NCBI RefSeq assembly: GCF_001904725.1
Contig: NZ_MRCE01000014.1
Location: 125,449-189,448 of the forward strand
Source of the DNA: Phormidium ambiguum IAM M-71
GTDB lineage: Bacteria; Cyanobacteriota; Cyanobacteriia; Cyanobacteriales; Aerosakkonemataceae
DNA: 64,000 nt
Direction: 5' to 3'
Of this stretch, positions 45,541-53,373 are shown one piece after another (the stretch's first letter is position 1; the number at the start of each line of letters is the position of its first letter). Both the position numbers and the translations under genes were made by a program. Below the pieces are notes generated by a model. That model was not told the origin of the DNA and searched no databases. It was given only the letters and a program-made list of their open reading frames with translations.

Positions 45541-46542
45541 ATGATGACATTAAATAACCCAAAACAAGCCAGCACTTTGGGCGACTGGGCTTATATTGCC
45601 GTTGAGAAACACTTCAACAAAACAATTAAGCATGAAGCAGAAGTACTCAAAGATGAAGATCCAGAAGCCTTACACCAAATGCGCGTGGGAATGCGTCGTC
45701 TGAGAACAGCAGTCACAGGTTTTGCACCAGCCTTAGACTTGCCATTAGCCGCCCAAGAAAAACAAATTGGTAGAATAGCTCGGATTTTAGGCGAACTACG
45801 CGATTTAGATGTACTCAAAGAAGCATTAGAAAATCAATATCTTCCTGCTTTACCGAAATCAGAAAAAAAAGTCATTAACACTGCCTTAGATTATCTAGAA
45901 AAAAAACGCATTGATACTTTTAAAAAGGTAAAAAAAACATTAGCAGGAAAGTCAAATTACCAAAAACTAACACAAGCTTTTCACGACTGGTTTAAAGAAC
46001 CCAAATACCAAGTAACCGCTCAATTACCAATTTTAGAAGTTTTACCAGATTTACTTTTACCTGAAATTAGTAACATTCTCTTACATCCAGGTTGGTTAGT
46101 CGGAATTGAACGCGATGAAAACGGAATTCGTCCAAAAGCAAATTTAGATCATCAAGCAGTAGAAGAACAACTGCACCAACAAGGAGAATTGTTGCACGAC
46201 TTACGCAAACAAGCAAAGCGAGTTCGCTACCAAATGGAATTATTTATCGATTTTTATAGCGAAACTTATGACGCTTATTGCAAAGATGTAAAAAAGATCC
46301 AAGAAGTGTTAGGAAATATCCAAGATAGTGTGGTTTTAGGAGAATTTCTCATGGAAGCTTTACAAACTGAAAAAGCTAAATTACCTGACAATTTAAGTAA
46401 AGAATTAGCCGAAACTCGCTATCAAGCATGGCAAGAATGGCAAGTTTTGCAAGAAAAATATTTAACTTTTTCAGTTCGGCAAAGTTTCCATTTAGAACTT
46501 TTACAACCAACAGGCTTACCAGTTAAAGTTGCTGAAAATTAA
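45541..46542 (+). CDS. CHAD domain protein
   Basis: Protein of 333 residues from the ATG at 45541 (the frame is open from 45514, with a second ATG at 45544). CHAD domains are helical bundles with conserved histidines and basic residues that bind inorganic polyphosphate. The two half-domains show HQMRVGMRRLRTAVTGF, RILGELRDLDVLKEAL, then LLHDLRKQAKRVRYQMELF and QEVLGNIQDSVVLGEF. No CYTH triphosphatase domain is attached. The last 20 bases overlap the 3' end of the convergent ATPase-GGDEF gene. Polyphosphate binding is inferred from family. Confidence 0.9.
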   Translation: MMTLNNPKQASTLGDWAYIAVEKHFNKTIKHEAEVLKDEDPEALHQMRVGMRRLRTAVTGFAPALDLPLAAQEKQIGRIARILGELRDLDVLKEALENQYLPALPKSEKKVINTALDYLEKKRIDTFKKVKKTLAGKSNYQKLTQAFHDWFKEPKYQVTAQLPILEVLPDLLLPEISNILLHPGWLVGIERDENGIRPKANLDHQAVEEQLHQQGELLHDLRKQAKRVRYQMELFIDFYSETYDAYCKDVKKIQEVLGNIQDSVVLGEFLMEALQTEKAKLPDNLSKELAETRYQAWQEWQVLQEKYLTFSVRQSFHLELLQPTGLPVKVAEN

Positions 46543-48439
46543 TTTGGTTTCTTCCTAAATTTTTAGCTTGAGAAAGAGCTTCTTTAGCTCTACGCAGCAA
46601 GCTATCTGGATTAATATTACTATTAGGAATAGTGCTAGCAACTCCTAAACTAACCGTCAAAATTGGTGCGGGAAGTCCGCCAATTTTGGGATCGTGATTA
46701 ATGGCTAAACCGATTACCCTTTCTCGAATTCGTTGAGCAACTTCACAAGCAATATTAGCATTAGCATTAGGTAAAATAATCGCAAATTCATCTTCTTGAT
46801 AACGAGCGACAACATCATGAGATTTTCTCACTAATTGACGCAATACTTCTGCTATTTGCCTTAAAGAATTATCTCCAGCTTCATTCCCTTGAGTTTTATT
46901 GTAAACTTTGAAAAAGTCAATATCACATAAAATTATAGATAAAGGAGAAGTTTCCTTAGCTAAATTTTCCCACTGTAGTTCGAGATATTCCTCAAAGTAA
47001 CGACGATTAGAAAGTTGGGTAAAATCATCTAAGTTTTGTCGGCGACGCAATTCTAAATTTTCTCTTTCTAATTGATTTAAACTATCATTGAAAGAATCAT
47101 TATTAACAGTTTGTTCCTGATTAGGTGATAATTTGTCGTTAAAATAGAGGCGATACAATTCACAACTGGGAACTATGCGATCGCCATCGATATTCACCAA
47201 TCCAATACTCTCTAATTTATAAGCCATTTCCGCATCTAACTTCACAGGTTCTTCACTACTCATTACCTGTTGCAAAGCTACTTCCAATCTTGGTTCTGCT
47301 TGTACCGTTGCTAAAGTATAACGGAGATATTCTTCATAAATTCCTGATTCTGTCGCCGCTTGTTGCAATAATGTTTTTAATGAGACATCTTGGCGATATA
47401 AATGATAAAAAGCTAATTGCACTAAATAAGGATGTCCTCCCAATAAAGTAGTCAATCTTTTAAGTTTTGATTGATCGCTCCAATCTAAGTTATAGCGTGT
47501 TGCTAATTCTTGAACTTGCTCAGGTGTGAAAGGTGGCAATTTTAGCGGTAAGCCAATATTAAAAGGCGATTGATTAAGCTTGATAGGAACATAAATTTCT
47601 GTAGAATATACTACTAAGAAACGCAGTTTTTGCCAACTTGGATTATATTTAGCTTGTTCGTGCCAATAACGCAGTAAAGGCAAAAATTCTTGAGCAATTT
47701 CTGGATACTTAAAAATTCGATTAACTTCGTTCAAAATTAAAACTACTGGAGTTTGAATTTGCTGTAATAAATAAGATTGCCAGTAAACTGTGCAACTTAC
47801 CTTACTACCAATTTCATCATTCCAGTAATTATCTAATTTTGATTCTATTTCCAACTCGCGGCTAACATTAGCACTAAACCAACGTAAAAATTTGTCGGTG
47901 CGATCGAAAATTTCTCTGTCAGCTTGGCGAAAATCGATACTGACAGTGCGATATTTTAAACTATCTGCATGAGCAACAACACGCAAAACTAAAGAACTTT
48001 TTCCCATTTTCCGGGGAGCTTTAATTCGTACTAAACTTCCAGGTTTAGTAATTTCCTCATATATCAGTTCTTCTATTGGTGGTCGAGGAATGTAGAATGT
48101 AGAATCAATTGCTAAAGGAGTTCCAGGGAACTCAATAGGTGAAGAACTATTAGAATAACTAAAATCTCTGATTAATTGTTGCTGCGCTTTAGTCAGTTTT
48201 CGGGGTTCTAAAGTAGCCCGAAAGTTATATTTGGTAATCGATTCCCCCAAAAATTCACTGAGCAACGCCCATAATTCAGCAGCAGTTTTTCGCAGATATT
48301 CATCGACGTAGTTACCTTCTGCTGCCATCCGTGAGTATGTTTTTCCTTCCCATGCTTGATGCAATACCCATTCTTGCAGTGCTGTTAAGGGTTTTTTCTG
48401 AGTAGCATTTAATAATTGAACTAATTCATAGATAGTCAT
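46523..48439 (-). CDS. STAND-like AAA ATPase with C-terminal degenerate GGDEF domain
   Basis: Protein of 638 residues from the ATG at 48439. The N-terminal ~80 residues form a helical, possibly winged-helix segment (LTALQEWVLHQAWEGKTYS). The ATPase (AAA-like type common in cyanobacteria) begins PLAIDSTFYIPRPPIEELIY with Walker A APRKMGKSSLV (~139-149). Walker B reads VVLILNEVNRIF, with Asn237 where Asp is usual and Asn240 also changed. A winged-helix-like region follows. The GGDEF domain (DDFTQLSNRRYFEEYLE; CDIDFFKVYN) has its signature changed to QEDEF at 548-552. I infer a sensor or signalling protein whose ATPase and cyclase activities are reduced or lost. Confidence 0.85.
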   Translation of the reverse strand: MTIYELVQLLNATQKKPLTALQEWVLHQAWEGKTYSRMAAEGNYVDEYLRKTAAELWALLSEFLGESITKYNFRATLEPRKLTKAQQQLIRDFSYSNSSSPIEFPGTPLAIDSTFYIPRPPIEELIYEEITKPGSLVRIKAPRKMGKSSLVLRVVAHADSLKYRTVSIDFRQADREIFDRTDKFLRWFSANVSRELEIESKLDNYWNDEIGSKVSCTVYWQSYLLQQIQTPVVLILNEVNRIFKYPEIAQEFLPLLRYWHEQAKYNPSWQKLRFLVVYSTEIYVPIKLNQSPFNIGLPLKLPPFTPEQVQELATRYNLDWSDQSKLKRLTTLLGGHPYLVQLAFYHLYRQDVSLKTLLQQAATESGIYEEYLRYTLATVQAEPRLEVALQQVMSSEEPVKLDAEMAYKLESIGLVNIDGDRIVPSCELYRLYFNDKLSPNQEQTVNNDSFNDSLNQLERENLELRRRQNLDDFTQLSNRRYFEEYLELQWENLAKETSPLSIILCDIDFFKVYNKTQGNEAGDNSLRQIAEVLRQLVRKSHDVVARYQEDEFAIILPNANANIACEVAQRIRERVIGLAINHDPKIGGLPAPILTVSLGVASTIPNSNINPDSLLRRAKEALSQAKNLGRNQINFQQL

Positions 48440-48942
48440 TGTAAAAAAAATTAAATACAATTTACGCCCTGGTTAATATACTTTTGTAAAAATATTTATT
48501 GCAGTTTTCCTAGTTTATGAAGTTATAAGTTTCTAGTTTTTGGGAATAGCTTACCGAGAATATAACTAAGGTGTACTTCATAATTTTGACAAGTGCTATA
48601 CAGTGAGTAGCTTCGCACCTGAAGTCTAATAACTCCAAGAATCAAGTTTGTACCAAGCTTTTGTACTTGTCGATCGCTAGTTGTGATTTCTGCTAAATTG
48701 AAACAATTTGTTACTTTTTAGTAGGCCATATAAAATGGTTGGTAGAATTACTCACCTTTATAAATGGGAAAATTTATTTTATATTCGACCAGTATTATAA
48801 CCTTGTCATGAGATCTGCGATCGCTAAAATTTAATCCAAATTGAATACATTTCTTAATAGTTATTAAAAATGGGAGATTTCATGGATATTATAAGTAATA
48901 AACTATACACACTTTTGTTTTTTAGAAAGTAAAAATTTAACC
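48440..48942. other. intergenic region upstream of the ATPase-GGDEF gene
   Basis: About 500 bp of AT-rich DNA between the ATPase-GGDEF start and the phnE stop. No gene, strong hairpin or repeat is recognised. It holds the promoter of the ATPase-GGDEF gene. Confidence 0.5.
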
Positions 48943-49770
48943 TTACTTGTTTTTTGGACTAAAACGATAAGTAGCCTCCAAACGCTGGCGAAATTTGCTA
49001 CTGATAGCATCAATTACCGTTACCACAACTAGTAATACTAGCATCATGGTTGTCGCTTTATTATACTCAAAGCCTTTAATGTAATTAACTAATTCAAAAC
49101 CGATACCTCCTGCTCCCACCACTCCCAAAACAGAAGCAGCCCGAATATTGTACTCAAACATATACAACGTATAACCCAAACCTAAAGGTAAAACTTGAGG
49201 CAGGATGCCATATTGTGCTATTTGTAACCAGGAAGCGCCACAAACCTGCAAGGATTCTATAGAGCGGGGATCGACTGATTCTATTGCTTCTTGATAAAAT
49301 TTTGCAAGATATCCAATTGTATAAATACCAAGAGCTAAAGTTCCCGCAGGTGCGCCAAGTCCAGTAGCAGCAACAAACAATAAACCTAAGACAATGGAGG
49401 GAACAGAGCGCACTAAATTCTGTAAGAAATTAGCAAATAATCGCAGCCAGCGCGGTGCTAAATTTCGCGCCGACAGAACTGCCAAAGGTAAAGACAAAAT
49501 TGCGCCAATGGTAGTTCCCCAAATGGACATTTGTATTGTCTCAATTAAACGCACAATGGCAATATCTAAAATAGATAGATCGGGAGGCCATAAGCGAGTA
49601 ATAAAATCTATTATGTAAGGCCAGCTATCTTTAAGAAGTTTTAAGTCAACTTGTAAGCCTTGTAATGCCCAAGCATAAACTGCAATAACGGCTAATAAAA
49701 TTAATAACCGTTTAACTAATTTAAACAACAAAGGATTCTTAAATTTGATGGTTTTAAAAGTTTTTGTCAT
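48943..49770 (-). CDS. phnE: phosphonate/phosphite-type ABC transporter permease
   Basis: Inner-membrane permease of 275 residues from the ATG at 49770, which sits 16 bp after the ATPase stop; a longer frame would overlap phnC and has no better signal. Hydrophobic helices include LLILLAVIAVYAWALQGL and SIVLGLLFVAATGLGAPAG. The EAA coupling loop is EAIESVDPRSIESLQVCGAS. The late AASVLGVVGAGGIGFELVNY is characteristic of PhnE. It forms the pore of a phnD-phnC-phnE importer. The substrate could be phosphonate, phosphite or phosphate ester. Confidence 0.88.
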   Translation of the reverse strand: MTKTFKTIKFKNPLLFKLVKRLLILLAVIAVYAWALQGLQVDLKLLKDSWPYIIDFITRLWPPDLSILDIAIVRLIETIQMSIWGTTIGAILSLPLAVLSARNLAPRWLRLFANFLQNLVRSVPSIVLGLLFVAATGLGAPAGTLALGIYTIGYLAKFYQEAIESVDPRSIESLQVCGASWLQIAQYGILPQVLPLGLGYTLYMFEYNIRAASVLGVVGAGGIGFELVNYIKGFEYNKATTMMLVLLVVVTVIDAISSKFRQRLEATYRFSPKNK

Positions 49771-49786
49771 TGCTTTAATTTCTGTT

Positions 49787-50500
49787 TTAACCAGCTTGCA
49801 TAAGTTCTGGTAAATTATGGCATTTACCATCGTAAATAATGCGTCCGGCATCTAAAACGATCGCCCTTTGAGCATAAGCAGCAGCCAACGCTAAATCATG
49901 CAAAACCACAACAATTGTCATGCCTTGTTCAGCGTGTAAATCTGCTAAAGTTTCCATTACTTGTTTAGCCGCCAAAATATCCAAACCTGTGATTGGTTCA
50001 TCTGCCAATAATATACGGGGATTTTGAATTAAAGCTCTAGCAATAGCCACCCTTTGTTGTTGTCCACCACTTAAATAAGCCGTTTTTTGATAAGCGTGTT
50101 CTTTTAAACCTAAGCGTTCCAGAAGTTCTAAGGCTAAACGGCGATCGTGCTTGGGAAACCCCCACAAACTCTGCCATGCCGATAAACTACCCAACCTCCC
50201 ACAGAGGACATTTTCAATTGCCGTTAACTGCCGAATTAACCCACCACCCTGAAATAACATTGCTACATCAGGATGATGTTTTTGCTGCTGATTTTGGATA
50301 ACATTATTAACTTTAATAACTCCCTTTTCTAAGGGAATTAAACCAACTATAGCCCGTAGTAAAGTAGATTTCCCCGCTCCATTTAAACCTAATAAACTAA
50401 CAAATTCACCCTGCTCAATTTTGCAACTAATTCCATGCAAGATTGGCCGCTTTAGTGCTGCGCTATAGGGAGTTATTATGTTTTCGCATTCGATCGTCAT
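49787..50500 (-). CDS. phnC: phosphonate/phosphite-type ABC transporter ATP-binding protein
   Basis: Cytosolic ATPase of 237 residues powering the PhnE permease. Walker A is GLNGAGKSTLLRAIVG, the signature is LSGGQQQRVAIARALI, and Walker B is ILLADEPITGLD, with the switch His in VVLHDLALA. The family pattern fits PhnC. The gene lies between phnD (upstream) and phnE (downstream) on the same strand, with the gap to phnD filled by cattaatcattaatcatt repeats (50513-50575). Confidence 0.9.
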   Translation of the reverse strand: MTIECENIITPYSAALKRPILHGISCKIEQGEFVSLLGLNGAGKSTLLRAIVGLIPLEKGVIKVNNVIQNQQQKHHPDVAMLFQGGGLIRQLTAIENVLCGRLGSLSAWQSLWGFPKHDRRLALELLERLGLKEHAYQKTAYLSGGQQQRVAIARALIQNPRILLADEPITGLDILAAKQVMETLADLHAEQGMTIVVVLHDLALAAAYAQRAIVLDAGRIIYDGKCHNLPELMQAG

Positions 50501-50591
50501 TGGTCAATTAATTATGAATCATTGGTCATTAATCATTAATCATTAGTCAAGATGTTAAAAATAACAAAATGACTAATGACTATTAACAAAA

Positions 50592-51563
50592 TTATGGTTC
50601 TATTCCAGCGCGTTTCAGTGCTTCCCGCATTGGATTTAAATGATTGGTACCATCAACTTTTACCAACCGGGTAGAATTGTACAAATTCCTCAACAATTGA
50701 TTATTTTCTGGTTTATTCAATTCCATCAAAGCGTTAATGATTTTATCACGCATTGCTGGAGAAACGCTATCATCAATTGCTACACCATGAGCAGGTACGC
50801 CTGAAATCCCATAAAGAATCCGCAAACGACTGGCTTCTTGAGGAGTGATATAAGGTGCGCCAAGGGTATATTCGGAAACAGCTGCGACATCTGCTTGTCC
50901 GCGCAAAACAGCTTGTAATGCGCCACTGTAGCCATTTCCATAACTAACTTGACCGAAGAAAGTGTTGAGGCGATCGCGGTTTGGCACTAAACCCAACTTC
51001 ACTAATTCTCCCACAGGGAAAATAAATCCACTACCAGAAGTTGGAGAAGTGAAAGCGATTTTTTTGCCACGTAATTGTTGAAGAGTCGCTGGAGAAGTTC
51101 CACTACGTAAAGCACTATCTTTAGGAACTACAAATATAGACCTGTAAGTGTGTCCGCCAGAATAATTCGGACGTACTTCAGCTAAATACAACCTAGCATT
51201 TGCTAACTGTTCTGCTTTAATTGCTGGACGACTACTTAAAAAAGCTACTTCCGCGCGATTTGCCCGTAACGCTTCTACCGCAGCCGTATCATCAGCTACG
51301 ATCGCTTGTACTGGCGTTCCCATCTTTCGGGACAGGAATTGCGCGACAGCATTAGCTTTTCTCTGTAAATCCGCCTGATCTCCACGACCAGGAAAAGCAA
51401 TTCTAATTGTCGTGCTACCAGCTTGGGCAATGGTATATTCGTTACCATTGGGAATATTTTGCGCTTCCGCCTGTTGTTGTTTGTCTGTAGTGTTCAACGT
51501 CAAACTGCTTAGGGCTATCAGTGCCGCACCCACACCAAGTAAAAAGTTTTTTCTCAGACTCAT
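50592..51563 (-). CDS. phnD: phosphonate/phosphite-type ABC transporter substrate-binding protein
   Basis: Protein of 323 residues with an N-terminal signal region (KNFLLGVGAALIALSSLTLN) leading to a periplasmic binding domain. IRIAFPGRGDQADLQRKANA opens the domain. AVEALRANRAEVAFLSSRPA and ATLQQLRGKKIAFTSPTSGS follow; the Ser/Thr-rich GSG region usually contacts the phosphorus oxyanion. ADVAAVSEYTLGAPY is the second-lobe motif. It precedes phnC and phnE in the same direction. No C-P lyase, phosphonatase or phosphite dehydrogenase is nearby, so the ligand is open. Confidence 0.87.
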   Translation of the reverse strand: MSLRKNFLLGVGAALIALSSLTLNTTDKQQQAEAQNIPNGNEYTIAQAGSTTIRIAFPGRGDQADLQRKANAVAQFLSRKMGTPVQAIVADDTAAVEALRANRAEVAFLSSRPAIKAEQLANARLYLAEVRPNYSGGHTYRSIFVVPKDSALRSGTSPATLQQLRGKKIAFTSPTSGSGFIFPVGELVKLGLVPNRDRLNTFFGQVSYGNGYSGALQAVLRGQADVAAVSEYTLGAPYITPQEASRLRILYGISGVPAHGVAIDDSVSPAMRDKIINALMELNKPENNQLLRNLYNSTRLVKVDGTNHLNPMREALKRAGIEP

Positions 51564-51876
51564 TAGTAACCTTACGATTAAGAAAAATTTTAGACAGCCA
51601 CTATATTATATGAACCAGTTGAAAACTATTATCACTTGATTATGAAATTAATTGAAAATTTACCGCAATAGGAAAGGGAAAGGCAGAAGGCAGAAGGCAG
51701 AAGGCAGAAGGTAAAAATTCCCCTTTCCCCTTTTCCCCTTTTTCCCCTTTTCCCCTTGTTCCCCTAAACCACTCTAAAGGTATAAGGCAAAAGTCTTGTT
51801 TTGCCGTTATTCTAGTTATTATTAAGTTTTGTAAAGTGTTTGAGCTTGGCAACCACGAGCAAAGTCTAAAGGAAAC
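51564..51876. repeat. intergenic composite simple repeat upstream of the RND operon
   Basis: About 310 bp between divergent starts. At ~51662-51775 it carries ggcagaa heptamers, a ggtaaaaattcccctttccc junction and ccccttttcccc units, the exact complement of the composite at 44400-44585. The promoter of the RND operon must lie between this and 51877; none is evident by eye. Confidence 0.8.
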
Positions 51877-53373
51877 ATGAAAAAAGCCAAGTTGAAAGTT
51901 TCATATTCGTATATTTTGGGTTTTGCGTTTTGCTTACCGTTGTTGGTTAATTTAACCAGTTGTGGTGAAATGCCCAAAGCGGAAGCGGAGGCGCAAAATC
52001 AACGACCTGGAGCACAGAGGGGGCCGACCTCGACACCAGTGGATGTGGCGATCGCACGTCCAGGTGTTCTCCAAGAAGCGCCAACATATATAGGTACAAC
52101 CAGACCTGCGCGGGAAGTTTCGCTGCGATCGCAAGTCGAAGGGCGATTGCTGAACTTGAGCGTTAACGTAGGCGATCGCGTACAGCAAGGTCAGCAAATA
52201 GGACAATTAGATAACACCTTGCTATATACATTAGTCACCCAGGCAGAAGCCGAACTAGCTACCCGTGACTCAGAAGTAGCACGCGCCAGAACCCAAGTCA
52301 GCAACGCCAAAGCTAGAGCCGAACAAGCTAGAGTCGCTCTCAGACAAGCTCGGACAACCGCAGCCAGACGAACATTTCTGCAAAAACAAGGAGCAATTTC
52401 CCTGCAAGATGCAGAATTAGCTCAAACCGACGTTCGCAGTAATGAACAAGCAGTCCTAGCCGCAGAAGAACAAATCCGCACCGAACAACAAGCAGTTGCA
52501 GCCGCCCAAGGCAGAGTGGCAGCCCAAAGAGCCGTAATTGCTGAGTTAAAAGAGCGGTTATCTTACGCCAAACTCAACTCTCCGATTAATGGCGTAGTTA
52601 TCGAACGAGTCAGCGAACCGGGAAATTTAGTTCAACCGGGAGGAGAGGTTTTAAAACTAGGTGAATACAACCAAGTAAAAGTTGTAGTTCCCCTTTCTGA
52701 ATTAGAACTCCCAAATGTCCGAGTCGGGCAAGCCGTACAAGTCAAATTAGATGCCTTTCCTAATCAAACTTTTGCAGGCACAGTTGCCAGAATTTCTCCT
52801 GCTGCCGATCCCACAGCAAGACAAATTCCCGTCGAAATTTTAATTCCGAATCGAAATGGGCAAATTGGTAGTGGGTTATTGGCAAGAGTCAATTTTGCTC
52901 AAGAAGCAGCACCGAAATTGTTGATCCCGCAAACTGCTTTGCAAGTCTCCAGAGGTGCGGGGCAGAGGGGCAGAGGAGCAGGGGCGCAAGGAAGCCGGGG
53001 TGCAGGGGCGCAGGGGGGCAGGGGAGAAAGGGCTAATACCCAATCCCCAGTCCCCAGTTCCCAGTCCCCAACTCCCAGTACCCAGTCTCCTAACCAAGGG
53101 ACAATTTTTGTTGTAGCGGGTGAAGGTAGGGAAGCGAAGGTGGCGGCGCGTCAGGTGCAATTAGGCGATCGCGCTAACAACAGAGTGGAAATAGTTTCCG
53201 GTTTACAAGCTGGAGAACGGTATGTAGTGCGTAGTGGTAGACCTTTAAACGATGGGGATGCTGTGCGCTTTAGCATTTTGTCCGAAGGTGTGGGGCGGGA
53301 AAATGGCGATCGAACTCGTCAATCATCTGCACCAACACAAGAAGAAAACACTCAATCAAAAGGTCAACAATGA
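51877..53373 (+). CDS. RND efflux periplasmic adaptor (HlyD/MFP family lipoprotein)
   Basis: Protein of 498 residues. Lipobox LTSC puts the lipidated cysteine at residue 29, so the adaptor is anchored as a lipoprotein. The lipoyl/barrel halves include REVSLRSQVEGRLLNLSVNV and INGVVIERVSEPGNLVQPGG, separated by a long alpha-hairpin (residues ~110-230, Ala/Arg/Gln-rich). The beta-barrel follows (KVVVPLSELELPNVRVGQAV). In the membrane-proximal region, residues ~359-405 are a low-complexity insertion rich in G, R, Q, S and P, encoded by dispersed repeats. It partners the RND pump, whose start overlaps its stop by 4 bases. Confidence 0.9.
   Translation: MKKAKLKVSYSYILGFAFCLPLLVNLTSCGEMPKAEAEAQNQRPGAQRGPTSTPVDVAIARPGVLQEAPTYIGTTRPAREVSLRSQVEGRLLNLSVNVGDRVQQGQQIGQLDNTLLYTLVTQAEAELATRDSEVARARTQVSNAKARAEQARVALRQARTTAARRTFLQKQGAISLQDAELAQTDVRSNEQAVLAAEEQIRTEQQAVAAAQGRVAAQRAVIAELKERLSYAKLNSPINGVVIERVSEPGNLVQPGGEVLKLGEYNQVKVVVPLSELELPNVRVGQAVQVKLDAFPNQTFAGTVARISPAADPTARQIPVEILIPNRNGQIGSGLLARVNFAQEAAPKLLIPQTALQVSRGAGQRGRGAGAQGSRGAGAQGGRGERANTQSPVPSSQSPTPSTQSPNQGTIFVVAGEGREAKVAARQVQLGDRANNRVEIVSGLQAGERYVVRSGRPLNDGDAVRFSILSEGVGRENGDRTRQSSAPTQEENTQSKGQQ
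52952..53090. repeat. simple repeats inserted in the adaptor coding sequence
   Basis: A G-rich part (ggggcagaggagcaggggcg repeated in variants) followed by ccccagtccccagttcccag units. Both parts match spacer repeats elsewhere in the window. The frame is kept, yielding a Gly-Arg-Gln then Ser-Pro-Gln-rich stretch. Confidence 0.8.

Noticed and set aside
48440-48942. tRNA or small RNA gene
   Set aside because: Looked for a T-loop motif and paired arms by eye; none found, so nothing is called.
52876-53160. 94-residue minus-strand frame inside the RND adaptor
   Set aside because: Produced by the complement of the simple-repeat insertion.
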